From Sphingomonas sp. (GTDB taxonomy: Bacteria > Pseudomonadota > Alphaproteobacteria > Sphingomonadales > Sphingomonadaceae), in contig NZ_JAQZBC010000018.1 in assembly GCF_029239295.1 (NCBI RefSeq), positions 1 to 61,968 of the forward strand: 61,968 nt of DNA, in the 5' to 3' direction. A program made the translations under genes and the position numbers. Numbering within the stretch: the stretch's first letter is position 1; each line of letters opens with the position of its first letter. Positions 1-7,623 of this stretch are shown one piece after another. Below the pieces are notes generated by a model. It saw nothing but the letters and a program-made list of their open reading frames with translations. It did not search any database and was not told the origin of the DNA.

Positions 1-1335
1 GATGGTCACCGTCGCGCCGGGCTCACCCGTGCCGGTGACGCTGGCACCGTCGGGCGCCACAGCAGCGGTCGGCGCATCCGGCGCGGTCATGTCCGGAGCG
101 GTAGCCATCACCGGTTCCGACGCATTGCCGCTGCCATCCGTCTGCGCGACCACGATCGTCTCGCCATCGAGCAGCGGCGGATCGAGCGTTACGGTGAAAC
201 TGCCATCGGGCCCGACAGTCACGCTGCCGATCAAGTTCCCGGCCTCGTCGCGCACTTCGACGGTGGCACCTGGCTCGCCGGTGCCGGTAACAACGCTGCC
301 GTCCTCCGCGATCGTGACAGCGGGTACGGCTGGCGGGGTCGTATCAGGCGCGGTGAGCGTCACCGGTGGCGAGACATTGCCCGCCGCATCGGCCTGAGTC
401 ACCGTGATCGCGCCGCCATTCGCCTGCACTGGAGAGAGTGGGACGATGACATTGCCGCTCGCATCGACCACGCCAGTCCCGATCACCGCACCGCTCGCAT
501 CGCGCACCGTCACCGTCGCGCCGGGCTCTCCCGTGCCGGTCACGCTTGCCCCGTCGGGGGCGATCGCCACTGCCGGCGCCGCCGGCGCAGTCAGATCCGG
601 CGCAGTGACCGCGGCGGGAGGCGAAACATTGTTGGCGGCATCGGTCTGCGTGACGCTCAGACGCTCGCCATTGGTCTGCGCCCGGTCGAGCGCAACCGAA
701 TAGCTGCCGTCTGCCGCCACAGTGCCGCGGCCGATGACCTGCCCCTGGGCATCGCGCACCTGCAGGGTAGCGCCTGCTTCGCCGCGGCCGCTCACCGCGG
801 TGCCGGTTGCATTAATCGTTGCCGTCGGCGCTGCAGGCGGCTGCGTGTCCGCGCCATTGCCCGGCGCCGTACCCCCACCGCTTCCCGAATTGCCGCTCGA
901 GCCACCGGAACCGCCACCAACTGCCGCGGCTATCCCGCCGGCACCCAGCACGCCGAGCAGGATCGGGGCGATCGAGCTGCCGCCCCCGCCCGCGGCGCCT
1001 GCCGCCAGTTCGCTCGCGTCCTGAAGTTCCGTGAACCGGGGCCCGTCGCGGCCAAGCTGCGCCAGCCATTGCGTGCTGTCCGCGTCAGTGAGCACGACAT
1101 CGCTGAGCGGCTGCCCCGCCTCGTCGAAATAATCAGCGATGCGGATTTCGCGGCCATCGGTCAGGCGAAGCACCAGGTCGTCGCCCTCGCGCGTCATGTT
1201 GGCGACTTGCGAGCGGTCGATCCGCAGGCGGACGACGCTGGGCTCGCGAAGGATGATGGCCTCGATCGGCACCACCGTGCTCGTGCCGGTTGCCTTGTTG
1301 ACGAGCTCCGCAGTTCCGAGGGCCTGTGCCTGCAT
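1..1335 (-). CDS. BapA-like large repetitive adhesin, N-terminal part (cut by window edge)
   Basis: The reading frame is open from an ATG at 1335-1333 to the window edge (445 codons) and carries on beyond it. An AGGAGAGG Shine-Dalgarno sequence lies just upstream of the ATG. Residues ~1-100 resemble the BapA prefix domain (LRIDRSQVAN, LVLRLTDGREI, ADYFDEAG). A Gly/Ala/Ser-rich linker follows at ~105-140. After it come Ig-like repeats of about 84 residues (~252 bp), each with a GTGEPGAT-type motif, RD(A/E)xGxxIG and TAPDxTxP at the junction. There is no N-terminal signal peptide, which fits surface adhesins exported by type I secretion through a C-terminal signal. The likely role is cell-surface attachment or biofilm formation. 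The C-terminus is not visible, so total size and export signal are unknown. The family call is firm; the role is inferred. Confidence 0.85.
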   Translation of the reverse strand, partial: MQAQALGTAELVNKATGTSTVVPIEAIILREPSVVRLRIDRSQVANMTREGDDLVLRLTDGREIRIADYFDEAGQPLSDVVLTDADSTQWLAQLGRDGPRFTELQDASELAAGAAGGGGSSIAPILLGVLGAGGIAAAVGGGSGGSSGNSGSGGGTAPGNGADTQPPAAPTATINATGTAVSGRGEAGATLQVRDAQGQVIGRGTVAADGSYSVALDRAQTNGERLSVTQTDAANNVSPPAAVTAPDLTAPAAPAVAIAPDGASVTGTGEPGATVTVRDASGAVIGTGVVDASGNVIVPLSPVQANGGAITVTQADAAGNVSPPVTLTAPDTTPPAVPAVTIAEDGSVVTGTGEPGATVEVRDEAGNLIGSVTVGPDGSFTVTLDPPLLDGETIVVAQTDGSGNASEPVMATAPDMTAPDAPTAAVAPDGASVTGTGEPGATVTI

Positions 1336-1780
1336 GTCCCACCTCTCCTGATACCGGCCGCTTGAGCGGCGCTTTTCAGTGGAGTTGACGGACTGGTCGC
1401 CGGATCCCTCCACCGGACATTGCTATCAAACGGTCAAAGGCGGATCGAACGGCATCAACTCCGGAAACGGAGCAAATCCTGCTCGTCAACCGGCCGGAAA
1501 GTTTCCGAATGTTGCTGGAACTGCCGCGCTAGGCAGGGTTGTGCCGCGGGTCGTTGTACCTCGGGAGGTTCCCGACAACGGACGCCAAACGCGCTTGGTC
1601 TTGAGGTCGGAGGCGACACGCACTGCTGCGTATGGCGGCGCTTGATGAGCCAAACCGGGCGCTGCGATGCTACGGGCAGATTGGCGGTCTCGAGTCGGCT
1701 CTATTCGCAGGGCAGCGAACAATAACGAGTCGGCCGATCAGATGTGATCGGCCGGCCATTTTCGTCTCAGATCGTATTCC
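1336..1780. other. Gene-free interval between adhesin and amidohydrolase genes
   Basis: No reading frame here has a convincing start, ribosome-binding site or recognisable product. It must hold the adhesin promoter near its left end, though no clear -35/-10 pair was picked out. A strong hairpin lies at 1731-1754. Confidence 0.5.
1731..1754 (-). terminator. Hairpin downstream of the amidohydrolase gene
   Basis: A perfect 10-bp inverted repeat, CGGCCGATCA and TGATCGGCCG, is separated by a 4-nt loop. It begins 27 bp beyond the stop codon of the minus-strand amidohydrolase gene. The following T-tract is weak in both directions, so the terminator role is inferred from position and stem strength. 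Confidence 0.5.
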
Positions 1781-2965
1781 TCACTCTGCTGCGACGGCAT
1801 CGCTCTGGGCTTGATCCCAGCCCATTAGCACCTCGTAGTTGCGCCGGTAGAAATGATCCTTCGCATTCTCATCGAGGTCACCCATCGACTTTTCGAACTT
1901 GCCGATTGGGTCGCGCGTCCCCTCGGGATGCGGATAGTCTGACGTGAACAGGAACAGTTCCGGTCCCGCGTCCTTGATCATGATGCCGACATCCTCGTCC
2001 GGGAACGGCGACACCTTGATCGCGCGCCGCACATATTCGGAAGGCGACAGATCCATCTGCTGCAAACTAGGGTCGGTCTTCTTGAACGACTTGTATCCGT
2101 GGTCCAACTGGCGGAGGAAGTCGGGCATCCAGCCCGCGCCCGCCTCGAGAACCGCTCCGCGCAGCTTCGGGTGACGCTGAAAAACGCCGTCATAGACCAT
2201 CGCCGTCAGGAACATCTGGGGCGCGTACCAGAGCGTAAGGTAGTCCGGGAAACGCAGGTTCTCGCCGCCGCCGTGGAGATCCGGCGCGCGCTGACGGCCA
2301 TTGTTGTGATAGGCCGACGGCTGCTTCATCGTGCCCGGGCCGATATGGATCATGAACGGCAGGTCGTGATCGGTCAGCTTCTGCCAGAACGGGTCATAAT
2401 CCGGGTGCCCCGGCGAGCGTTCGTTGCCGGGCGGGTTTGAACCCACCATTACCGCCCCTGCCCCAAGCGCAATCGCTTTCTCCAGGATGTCGAGTGCCAG
2501 CGCCGGATCGTCGAGCGGGGTGAACGCGACGAAGATCATGCGCTTGTCGGCGCTGCAGAAATCAGCCTGCGCCTGATTCAGGGCATGGACCGCCTTGTAC
2601 AGGCTCGGGATATCCTTGGCACGCTTGACCAAGCCCAAGCCATAGGTCGGGAACACCAGCTGGCTCTTGAAGCCGAGCCAGTCGAGCGCCTTCACCCGCT
2701 CTTCCTTATCGAACGCGCCATAACCGCCCCAGCCCTTCGCGCCGGAGATGATGTTGTCGCGCGCAGCCGCGTCCTTCTCGGCGTCGATCTTGCGCTGACG
2801 CGCGTCGTCAATGATGCCCAGGATGCGCTTGCCCGGATCCGGCGTGCCGTACAGCTGCCCCAGCTGCTCCTTCAGATCATCGTCCAGATAGGGCGCGAGC
2901 CACTCGTTGGTCTCCATCGTGTGGGCGTCAGCATCATGGATGATGCGGCCTTTCGAATAGGTCAT
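1781..2965 (-). CDS. Amidohydrolase-2 family metal-dependent hydrolase/decarboxylase
   Basis: This 394-residue protein belongs to the amidohydrolase-2 (TIM-barrel) family, which includes ACMSD-type and gamma-resorcylate-type decarboxylases and hydrolases. Visible marks are the N-terminal HDADAHTME metal-site segment, a central PFMIHIGPGTM segment with its histidine, and the C-terminal TSDYPHPEGT motif whose Asp is the usual catalytic or metal-binding residue. There is no signal peptide, so it is cytoplasmic. Length is normal for the family. The substrate cannot be told from sequence. The adjoining TonB receptor, CoA ligase and MFS symporter suggest catabolism of an imported carboxylic or aromatic compound. 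A copy of the cluster's promoter motif lies ~80 bp upstream. Confidence 0.85.
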   Translation of the reverse strand: MTYSKGRIIHDADAHTMETNEWLAPYLDDDLKEQLGQLYGTPDPGKRILGIIDDARQRKIDAEKDAAARDNIISGAKGWGGYGAFDKEERVKALDWLGFKSQLVFPTYGLGLVKRAKDIPSLYKAVHALNQAQADFCSADKRMIFVAFTPLDDPALALDILEKAIALGAGAVMVGSNPPGNERSPGHPDYDPFWQKLTDHDLPFMIHIGPGTMKQPSAYHNNGRQRAPDLHGGGENLRFPDYLTLWYAPQMFLTAMVYDGVFQRHPKLRGAVLEAGAGWMPDFLRQLDHGYKSFKKTDPSLQQMDLSPSEYVRRAIKVSPFPDEDVGIMIKDAGPELFLFTSDYPHPEGTRDPIGKFEKSMGDLDENAKDHFYRRNYEVLMGWDQAQSDAVAAE

Positions 2966-3045
2966 GGCAAATCCTCTTCTCGCGTCAGGTCAGCTTTCGC
3001 AAATCGACATGCTCACGAACGCTGTAGCCCCGATATGGAATCGAT

Positions 3046-3061
3046 CTGGTGCGTGAGTCAA
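3046..3061 (+). promoter_or_regulatory. Putative shared operator, copy 1 (amidohydrolase promoter)
   Basis: CTGGTGCGTGAGTCAA lies 81 bp upstream of the amidohydrolase start. It matches the CTGGTGCG-N4-TCAA pattern of the two copies found between the TonB receptor and the CoA ligase genes. A TetR-family regulator encoded next to it is the natural candidate to bind it. That is an inference. Confidence 0.45.
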
Positions 3062-3279
3062 ATGGTATATGGCGGCGTTGCACGCGGCGCGGGCGCCGGC
3101 GCCTGCTGAGCCGTAAGTCGGAAGCGCCGGAACTGTCGATGGCCTTGGCGGATCGGAAGAGCGGGTGTTCAAATGAGCGCACGGCTTATAATTGGAGTGC
3201 CAGTCAGGAGACCGCATGGCTGATCCCTTGTCACCGAATGCGACACCCTGCATGGCTGCACCCCCTTCAAGGCTGACGA

Positions 3280-3939
3280 ATGACGAACCCGACCCGCAGC
3301 TCGCGCGCGGAAGCGCGCCCCCCTCGCAAGAAAGCCTCCGACCGTGTTGCGGAGATGCTCGACATCGTTGACGCGACGCTGAACGCCAGCCGCACCGCAA
3401 ACTTCTCCATGAAGGATATCGGGACCGCGGCGGGAGCGAGCCGCGCCCTGGTCTACGCCTATTTCGATGATCAGTGTCAGCTGCTGGACGCCGTGCTTGA
3501 TCGCCATGTCGAGCTGTTGTGCGCCGCCGGGCTGGACGCGACCGTGGCACGTGGAACGTTGACTGACCGCTGCGTGGCGGCCGGCGCAATCTATCTTCGC
3601 CACGTTGCACGGCATGGAATGGCCCTAGAGATTGTGTTGCGGGAGAAGCCGGTGGCACGGCATCTGTCCGGCCGGGCGCGTCCGTTCCGCGCCGCGATTT
3701 TACGGCGCCTTGCCACCCTCGCAGCCAAGGAATTGGCCATGAGCTCAAACGAGGCAGTCACGTTCGTTCAGCTGCTGGCAGTAATCCCGGGTGACGCCGG
3801 ACGGCTGGTCTACGAAGGCACGCTGTCACTGGAAGACGGGCTGGAACTGAACGACCGCCTGGTGGCCGCCAGCATCGATTCGCTCCGACCCGCCTCGACA
3901 CCTTTGTCGCCCGCGGTCGAGCCGCTTCCTCAGCCGTAG
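3280..3939 (+). CDS. TetR/AcrR family transcriptional regulator
   Basis: This 219-residue protein has a typical N-terminal TetR helix-turn-helix at about residues 25-70: NFSMKDIGTAAGASRALVYAYF, with recognition helix around SRALVYAYF. The ligand-binding domain after it is variable, as usual for the family. It is divergent from the amidohydrolase gene across a ~315-bp interval that holds one copy of the shared promoter motif. Its 3' end overlaps that of the next, convergent regulator gene by 10 bp. It is likely a local repressor of the uptake and catabolism cluster. The ligand is unknown. Confidence 0.85.
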   Translation: MTNPTRSSRAEARPPRKKASDRVAEMLDIVDATLNASRTANFSMKDIGTAAGASRALVYAYFDDQCQLLDAVLDRHVELLCAAGLDATVARGTLTDRCVAAGAIYLRHVARHGMALEIVLREKPVARHLSGRARPFRAAILRRLATLAAKELAMSSNEAVTFVQLLAVIPGDAGRLVYEGTLSLEDGLELNDRLVAASIDSLRPASTPLSPAVEPLPQP

Positions 3940-4799
3940 TCCGGCTGGGACGCGGGCGCATTGCTGCGCGCGCCGGCGATCACGATCGGCAGGCAGAGGC
4001 GTTCTGCCGTGGCGAAGCTGATCTTGCCGGCGGCGAGCAGGCCGCCCGCCCGCAAGCAGATCGCCGTCAGGACCGCGTTCGTCCCCCTCGCCCTCGCTTC
4101 GGAGATTCCGTAGCGCGCGACCATTGAATCGAGCACCGGCTGGCGTGCCGCCCGCGCCATGGATGCGCGCTCCCCCCGCAGCGCCTCACGCACACCGGGC
4201 ACCGTCAGCAGCGCCTGGAGCAAGGGGCCGCGCGCCTGAGCGTCATGCAGATAGTTGATCGTCGACAATACTACGCGTGTCAGTGGGTTCGTGCCCCGGG
4301 ATACGGCACCCCTGCGGCTCGCCTCGACCTGAGCGACTTCGCGGCGCGTCAGCTCCACGAGGAGATCGATCCGCTTGGCAAAGCAGTTATGCGCTTGCGC
4401 CTCACTGATCCCGATGTCGCGGGCAAGGCGCTTCATCGTCACTTCCTGCGGCCCTTCGGCAACGACAATATCGGCAGCCGCGGCCAGCAATTGCGCCCGC
4501 CGGTCGTCGAGCGACAGACGCGTCCGATCGCGGCGCGGCTGCGGCCGCTCGCTCAGGATGATCTCCTCGTCAACGCCCGCTGGCGCAGGAGGCAGCTGCG
4601 GACGCAGCGCGGCGCGCTCCTCCGGCTGCAGTAACCAGTAACTGCGCTTGGGCCGGGGAACATCGAGGCGGTCGCACAGTTTGGCGAGGCCGTTGGCGCT
4701 CATCCCGATTTCGCTCGCCGCCCGGGTGAGCGGGGCGTCCCATACCCGCTCCAGCAATGACGCGCGGGTAATACTGCTGACATGATCGGCGCGGCGCAT
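3930..4799 (-). CDS. TetR family regulator with an extra N-terminal helix-turn-helix domain
   Basis: The 289-residue product has two apparent DNA-binding regions. Residues ~10-60 (SLLERVWDAPLTRAASEIG, then LAKLCDRLDVPRPKRSYW) match a small HTH family with the pattern LYxxVWxxPxxxxAxxxGxSxxxLxKxCxxxxxPxPxxGYW, normally seen in stand-alone bacterial proteins. Residues ~100-150 (RRAQLLAAAADIVVAEG, then MKRLARDIGISEAQAHNCF) form a normal TetR HTH, followed by a TetR-type effector domain. The start is an ATG at 4799 without an obvious Shine-Dalgarno sequence. It lies between the other TetR gene and the TonB receptor, so it may control the receptor. The two-HTH architecture is the notable point. 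Confidence 0.8.
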   Translation of the reverse strand: MRRADHVSSITRASLLERVWDAPLTRAASEIGMSANGLAKLCDRLDVPRPKRSYWLLQPEERAALRPQLPPAPAGVDEEIILSERPQPRRDRTRLSLDDRRAQLLAAAADIVVAEGPQEVTMKRLARDIGISEAQAHNCFAKRIDLLVELTRREVAQVEASRRGAVSRGTNPLTRVVLSTINYLHDAQARGPLLQALLTVPGVREALRGERASMARAARQPVLDSMVARYGISEARARGTNAVLTAICLRAGGLLAAGKISFATAERLCLPIVIAGARSNAPASQPDYG

Positions 4800-4870
4800 T
4801 GTGAACTGGTGTCACAGCGCGCCGCGCATCGCAATGAAGACACCGATATTCGGGCCGATGTTCGTTTGGC

Positions 4871-7399
4871 TTAGAAGCGGCTTTCCAGTTTCAGACCCAA
4901 GTGGCGGAACGAATCCGGGCTGAAGAACTGGATGGAACCGCTGGGGTTGATCGCCGGCGTCGGAGACGGGCTAAGGTTTGCGGCCCACACCTTGTTCAGA
5001 ATGTTGCTGCCGTAAAGCGACAGACGCCAACGATTGTCGTCGGCGCCAACGCCGATCTGTCCGCCCAAGAGGCCATAGCCCTCCTGACGGGTGAGCGGAT
5101 TGTTAGTGGCCGAATAATAGACGCTCGTGCGGTGGGACCAATCGGCATTTACGAAGCCGGTGAAGTTTCCGAACAGTGCCTTGGGCTCCCATCCGGTGCG
5201 CGCGTAATATTGGAACTTGGGCGCGTTATCGACCTGATTGCCGCGGACGTTGACGAGCCCGCCGACGCACCCGGGCTGCGGCACGGTGGCTGTCGGATTG
5301 GTCGGGGTCGGCGCGTAGATCGTATAGCAGGAGACGCCGGGGAAGTTACCGAACTTCGCCTTCAGATACGTACCGCCGAAGTCGAAGAAGACATCCTTGA
5401 TCGGACGCGTCCCGATCGCGAATTCTACGCCGCGGACGAAGACCTCACCCGCATTGGCGATGCGCGACACGAACTGACCGTTCTGCGGCTGCGACACCTG
5501 CGCCTGGAAATTCTCGTAGCGTGTTCGAAACGCCGCAATGTTGAAGGTGACCCGCCGATCGAAGAGATCGCCCTTCGCGCCTACTTCCAGCGAATAGGGG
5601 ATTTCCGGGGCGATCCGCTGATCGGTGGTATTATTGATGACGTTGTTGGGCAGGATGGACAGGCCGCTGAACCCCGGGCCTTTATAGCCGCGCGACCAGG
5701 TGCCGTAGACCATGATGTCAGGGGTGACCTCCGCCTTCAGCGTTGCCCGATAGGAGAAATTCTCCGCGTCATTCGATTGCCGGATCGCATCGAAGCAATT
5801 GGGGTAAGCGGGAAGCGTGGCCTGACGCACGCAGGGCGTTACATAAGGCCCATCATAGCCGATGTAGCCGGTCGAGGGGATGCCCGCCGCGGGATAGCCG
5901 AAGCGCAGCGGGAGGCTGGGATCCAGGAACGAGCCTGAGCGGAACAGCAGCTGGAGCCGATCGATAGTATAACGCCCGCCCAATTGCAGCTCGATGCGAT
6001 CCGTGAGGTGCAGGTTCGCCTGGCCGAATGCCGCGTAATTGTTGTTGGTGACGACGGAACGGCTCGCGCTGGTCTGCCGCACAGAATTGGCTGGCAATGC
6101 CGTCGGTGCCAGCCCCGGCGAGTTCGGGAAATAGCCTGTCGTCCCGATGATGCCGTCGTTCTTCGACCAGTAATAATAAAGGCCGGCGACGAAATCGACG
6201 AACCCGCCGGTGGGCGAAGTTATACGGCTTTCCGCGCTGAAGTTCTGGTTCCGGGTATCGCCGCCATTGCTGTTGACGTAGTTATAGTCGATGAAGTCGG
6301 CATCGTAGAAGTTGCGCTTGTGGCTCTTCCGGTAGGCGACGATAGTCGTCCATCCGTAATCACCGAGGCTCACGTCGGAGGTCAAGGACGCTCCCCCGGC
6401 GCGGCCGAAACCATCGCCGCGGCCGTCCACCGCGATGTTGAAGTTCTTGGGGCCCGCAACGATCCCGTACTTTGCGTTGACGATCGCGGCTGCGCTGCCC
6501 GACCAAGGCACTGTGCGCAAAACCTGCTGGCAACAGAATTCGTCGCTGAAATTGTAGTCCGCGGCTAGCAGCAGCGACACGTCGGACGACGGCTCCCACC
6601 GGATTTTCGCCGTCACGCCATTATTGTCGATCGCGTTCAGGCTTTCCTTCAGGACAGGGCTGTAGACCCAACCATCCAGATGATTGTGGACGGCGGCAAC
6701 CCGAACCGCCAGATTATCCGTGATCGGCGCGTTCAGGATCGCCTGGATGATCCTCTCGTTGTTCTCGCCCAGCGAGATTCGCGCCTGCGCCTCGACTTTG
6801 TCGAAGCTTGGCTTGTTCGTGTAGATCGCGACGACGCCGGACGACGCATTCTTGCCGAACAGCATGCCCTGCGGGCCGCGCAGGATCTCGACGCGTTCAA
6901 CGTCAGTCAACGACTGCAGCGCCGATGGATCGCCGAACACCACGCCGTCGACCACCGTCGACACGCTTTGTTCGATTCCCGTCGAAAAGCTGGAAGTGCC
7001 GATCCCGCGGATCGAGAATGCCGACGAACCCGATCCAGTGCTGACGCGGAAATTGAGGCTGGGGTCGATCGTCTTCAGGCTCTGAAGATTGACGATGTTC
7101 TGCCGGTCGAGCTGCTCGCCTGACGTTGCGGACACAGCAATTGGCACATCATTCAGACGCTCGGCACGACGCGTCGCCGTGACGATGATGTCACCCCCGG
7201 CCACCGCACTATCCTGCCGTAGCGACTGTGTCTCGGGCGCAGGTCCCGCTTGGCTCGGCGCGGCGTCTGGCTGCGGATCGCTGGCAACCGCCACAGCTGC
7301 GTCACTCGACGCCTGTGCCAGCGCATGTGGCGACGCCAGGATGGCCGCTGCGGCCACACCTGCTGCAAGTGCAGCACGCTGCTGAAAACGAAACGCCAT
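4871..7399 (-). CDS. TonB-dependent outer-membrane receptor
   Basis: This 842-residue receptor has an N-terminal signal peptide (AALAAGVAAAAILASPHALA), a TonB-box-like DIIVTATRR segment near residue 70, and a plug domain with LRGPQGMLFGKNASSGVV. A 22-stranded-type beta-barrel follows and ends in aromatic Phe (LESRF). It would carry a TonB-energised substrate across the outer membrane. Absence of siderophore-type neighbours, and the CoA ligase, symporter and amidohydrolase beside it, point to a carbon-source receptor. A GGAGGAGG ribosome-binding site precedes the ATG. The gene is divergent from the ligase gene, and a copy of the shared motif sits 64 bp upstream of its start. Confidence 0.92.
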   Translation of the reverse strand: MAFRFQQRAALAAGVAAAAILASPHALAQASSDAAVAVASDPQPDAAPSQAGPAPETQSLRQDSAVAGGDIIVTATRRAERLNDVPIAVSATSGEQLDRQNIVNLQSLKTIDPSLNFRVSTGSGSSAFSIRGIGTSSFSTGIEQSVSTVVDGVVFGDPSALQSLTDVERVEILRGPQGMLFGKNASSGVVAIYTNKPSFDKVEAQARISLGENNERIIQAILNAPITDNLAVRVAAVHNHLDGWVYSPVLKESLNAIDNNGVTAKIRWEPSSDVSLLLAADYNFSDEFCCQQVLRTVPWSGSAAAIVNAKYGIVAGPKNFNIAVDGRGDGFGRAGGASLTSDVSLGDYGWTTIVAYRKSHKRNFYDADFIDYNYVNSNGGDTRNQNFSAESRITSPTGGFVDFVAGLYYYWSKNDGIIGTTGYFPNSPGLAPTALPANSVRQTSASRSVVTNNNYAAFGQANLHLTDRIELQLGGRYTIDRLQLLFRSGSFLDPSLPLRFGYPAAGIPSTGYIGYDGPYVTPCVRQATLPAYPNCFDAIRQSNDAENFSYRATLKAEVTPDIMVYGTWSRGYKGPGFSGLSILPNNVINNTTDQRIAPEIPYSLEVGAKGDLFDRRVTFNIAAFRTRYENFQAQVSQPQNGQFVSRIANAGEVFVRGVEFAIGTRPIKDVFFDFGGTYLKAKFGNFPGVSCYTIYAPTPTNPTATVPQPGCVGGLVNVRGNQVDNAPKFQYYARTGWEPKALFGNFTGFVNADWSHRTSVYYSATNNPLTRQEGYGLLGGQIGVGADDNRWRLSLYGSNILNKVWAANLSPSPTPAINPSGSIQFFSPDSFRHLGLKLESRF

Positions 7400-7462
7400 C
7401 CGGTGTCCTCCTCCCGATCAATTGGCCCGCTATCGCGGTGCTCGGCCGCCCTGCTGCCTTTG

Positions 7463-7479
7463 ACTGGTGCGCACGTCAA
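7463..7479 (+). promoter_or_regulatory. Putative shared operator, copy 2 (TonB receptor promoter)
   Basis: ACTGGTGCGCACGTCAA matches copy 3 at 7581 at 15 of 17 positions in the same orientation. It sits 64 bp upstream of the receptor start, inside the divergent promoter region. Confidence 0.55.
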
Positions 7480-7580
7480 TTTATTTTCGCGCCTGCCATC
7501 GTAAATTAGTTCGGGCGGCTTCTGTAAGCCGATCGTTTGAGTTCGCAATCCCGGGATTGTAAAGCGCATGTTCCAAACGT

Positions 7581-7597
7581 ACTGGTGCGCAGATCAA
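7581..7597 (+). promoter_or_regulatory. Putative shared operator, copy 3 (CoA ligase promoter)
   Basis: ACTGGTGCGCAGATCAA ends 26 bp upstream of the ligase ATG. It is a direct repeat of copy 2, with starts 118 bp apart, so one regulator could control both divergent genes. Confidence 0.55.
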
Positions 7598-7623
7598 ACG
7601 CATAAGCGTTGTTGGAGAGATCA

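Noticed and set aside
2990..3748. A 252-codon minus-strand frame overlapping the first TetR gene
   Set aside because: Arg/Pro-rich shadow composition; the plus-strand TetR HTH is unambiguous.
4901..5938. A 345-codon plus-strand frame opposite the TonB receptor
   Set aside because: No domain or ribosome-binding site; the receptor on the minus strand explains the coding signal fully.
7609..7623. TTG start for the CoA ligase
   Set aside because: The ATG at 7624 has a well-spaced GGAGAG, and the five extra residues match nothing in the family.
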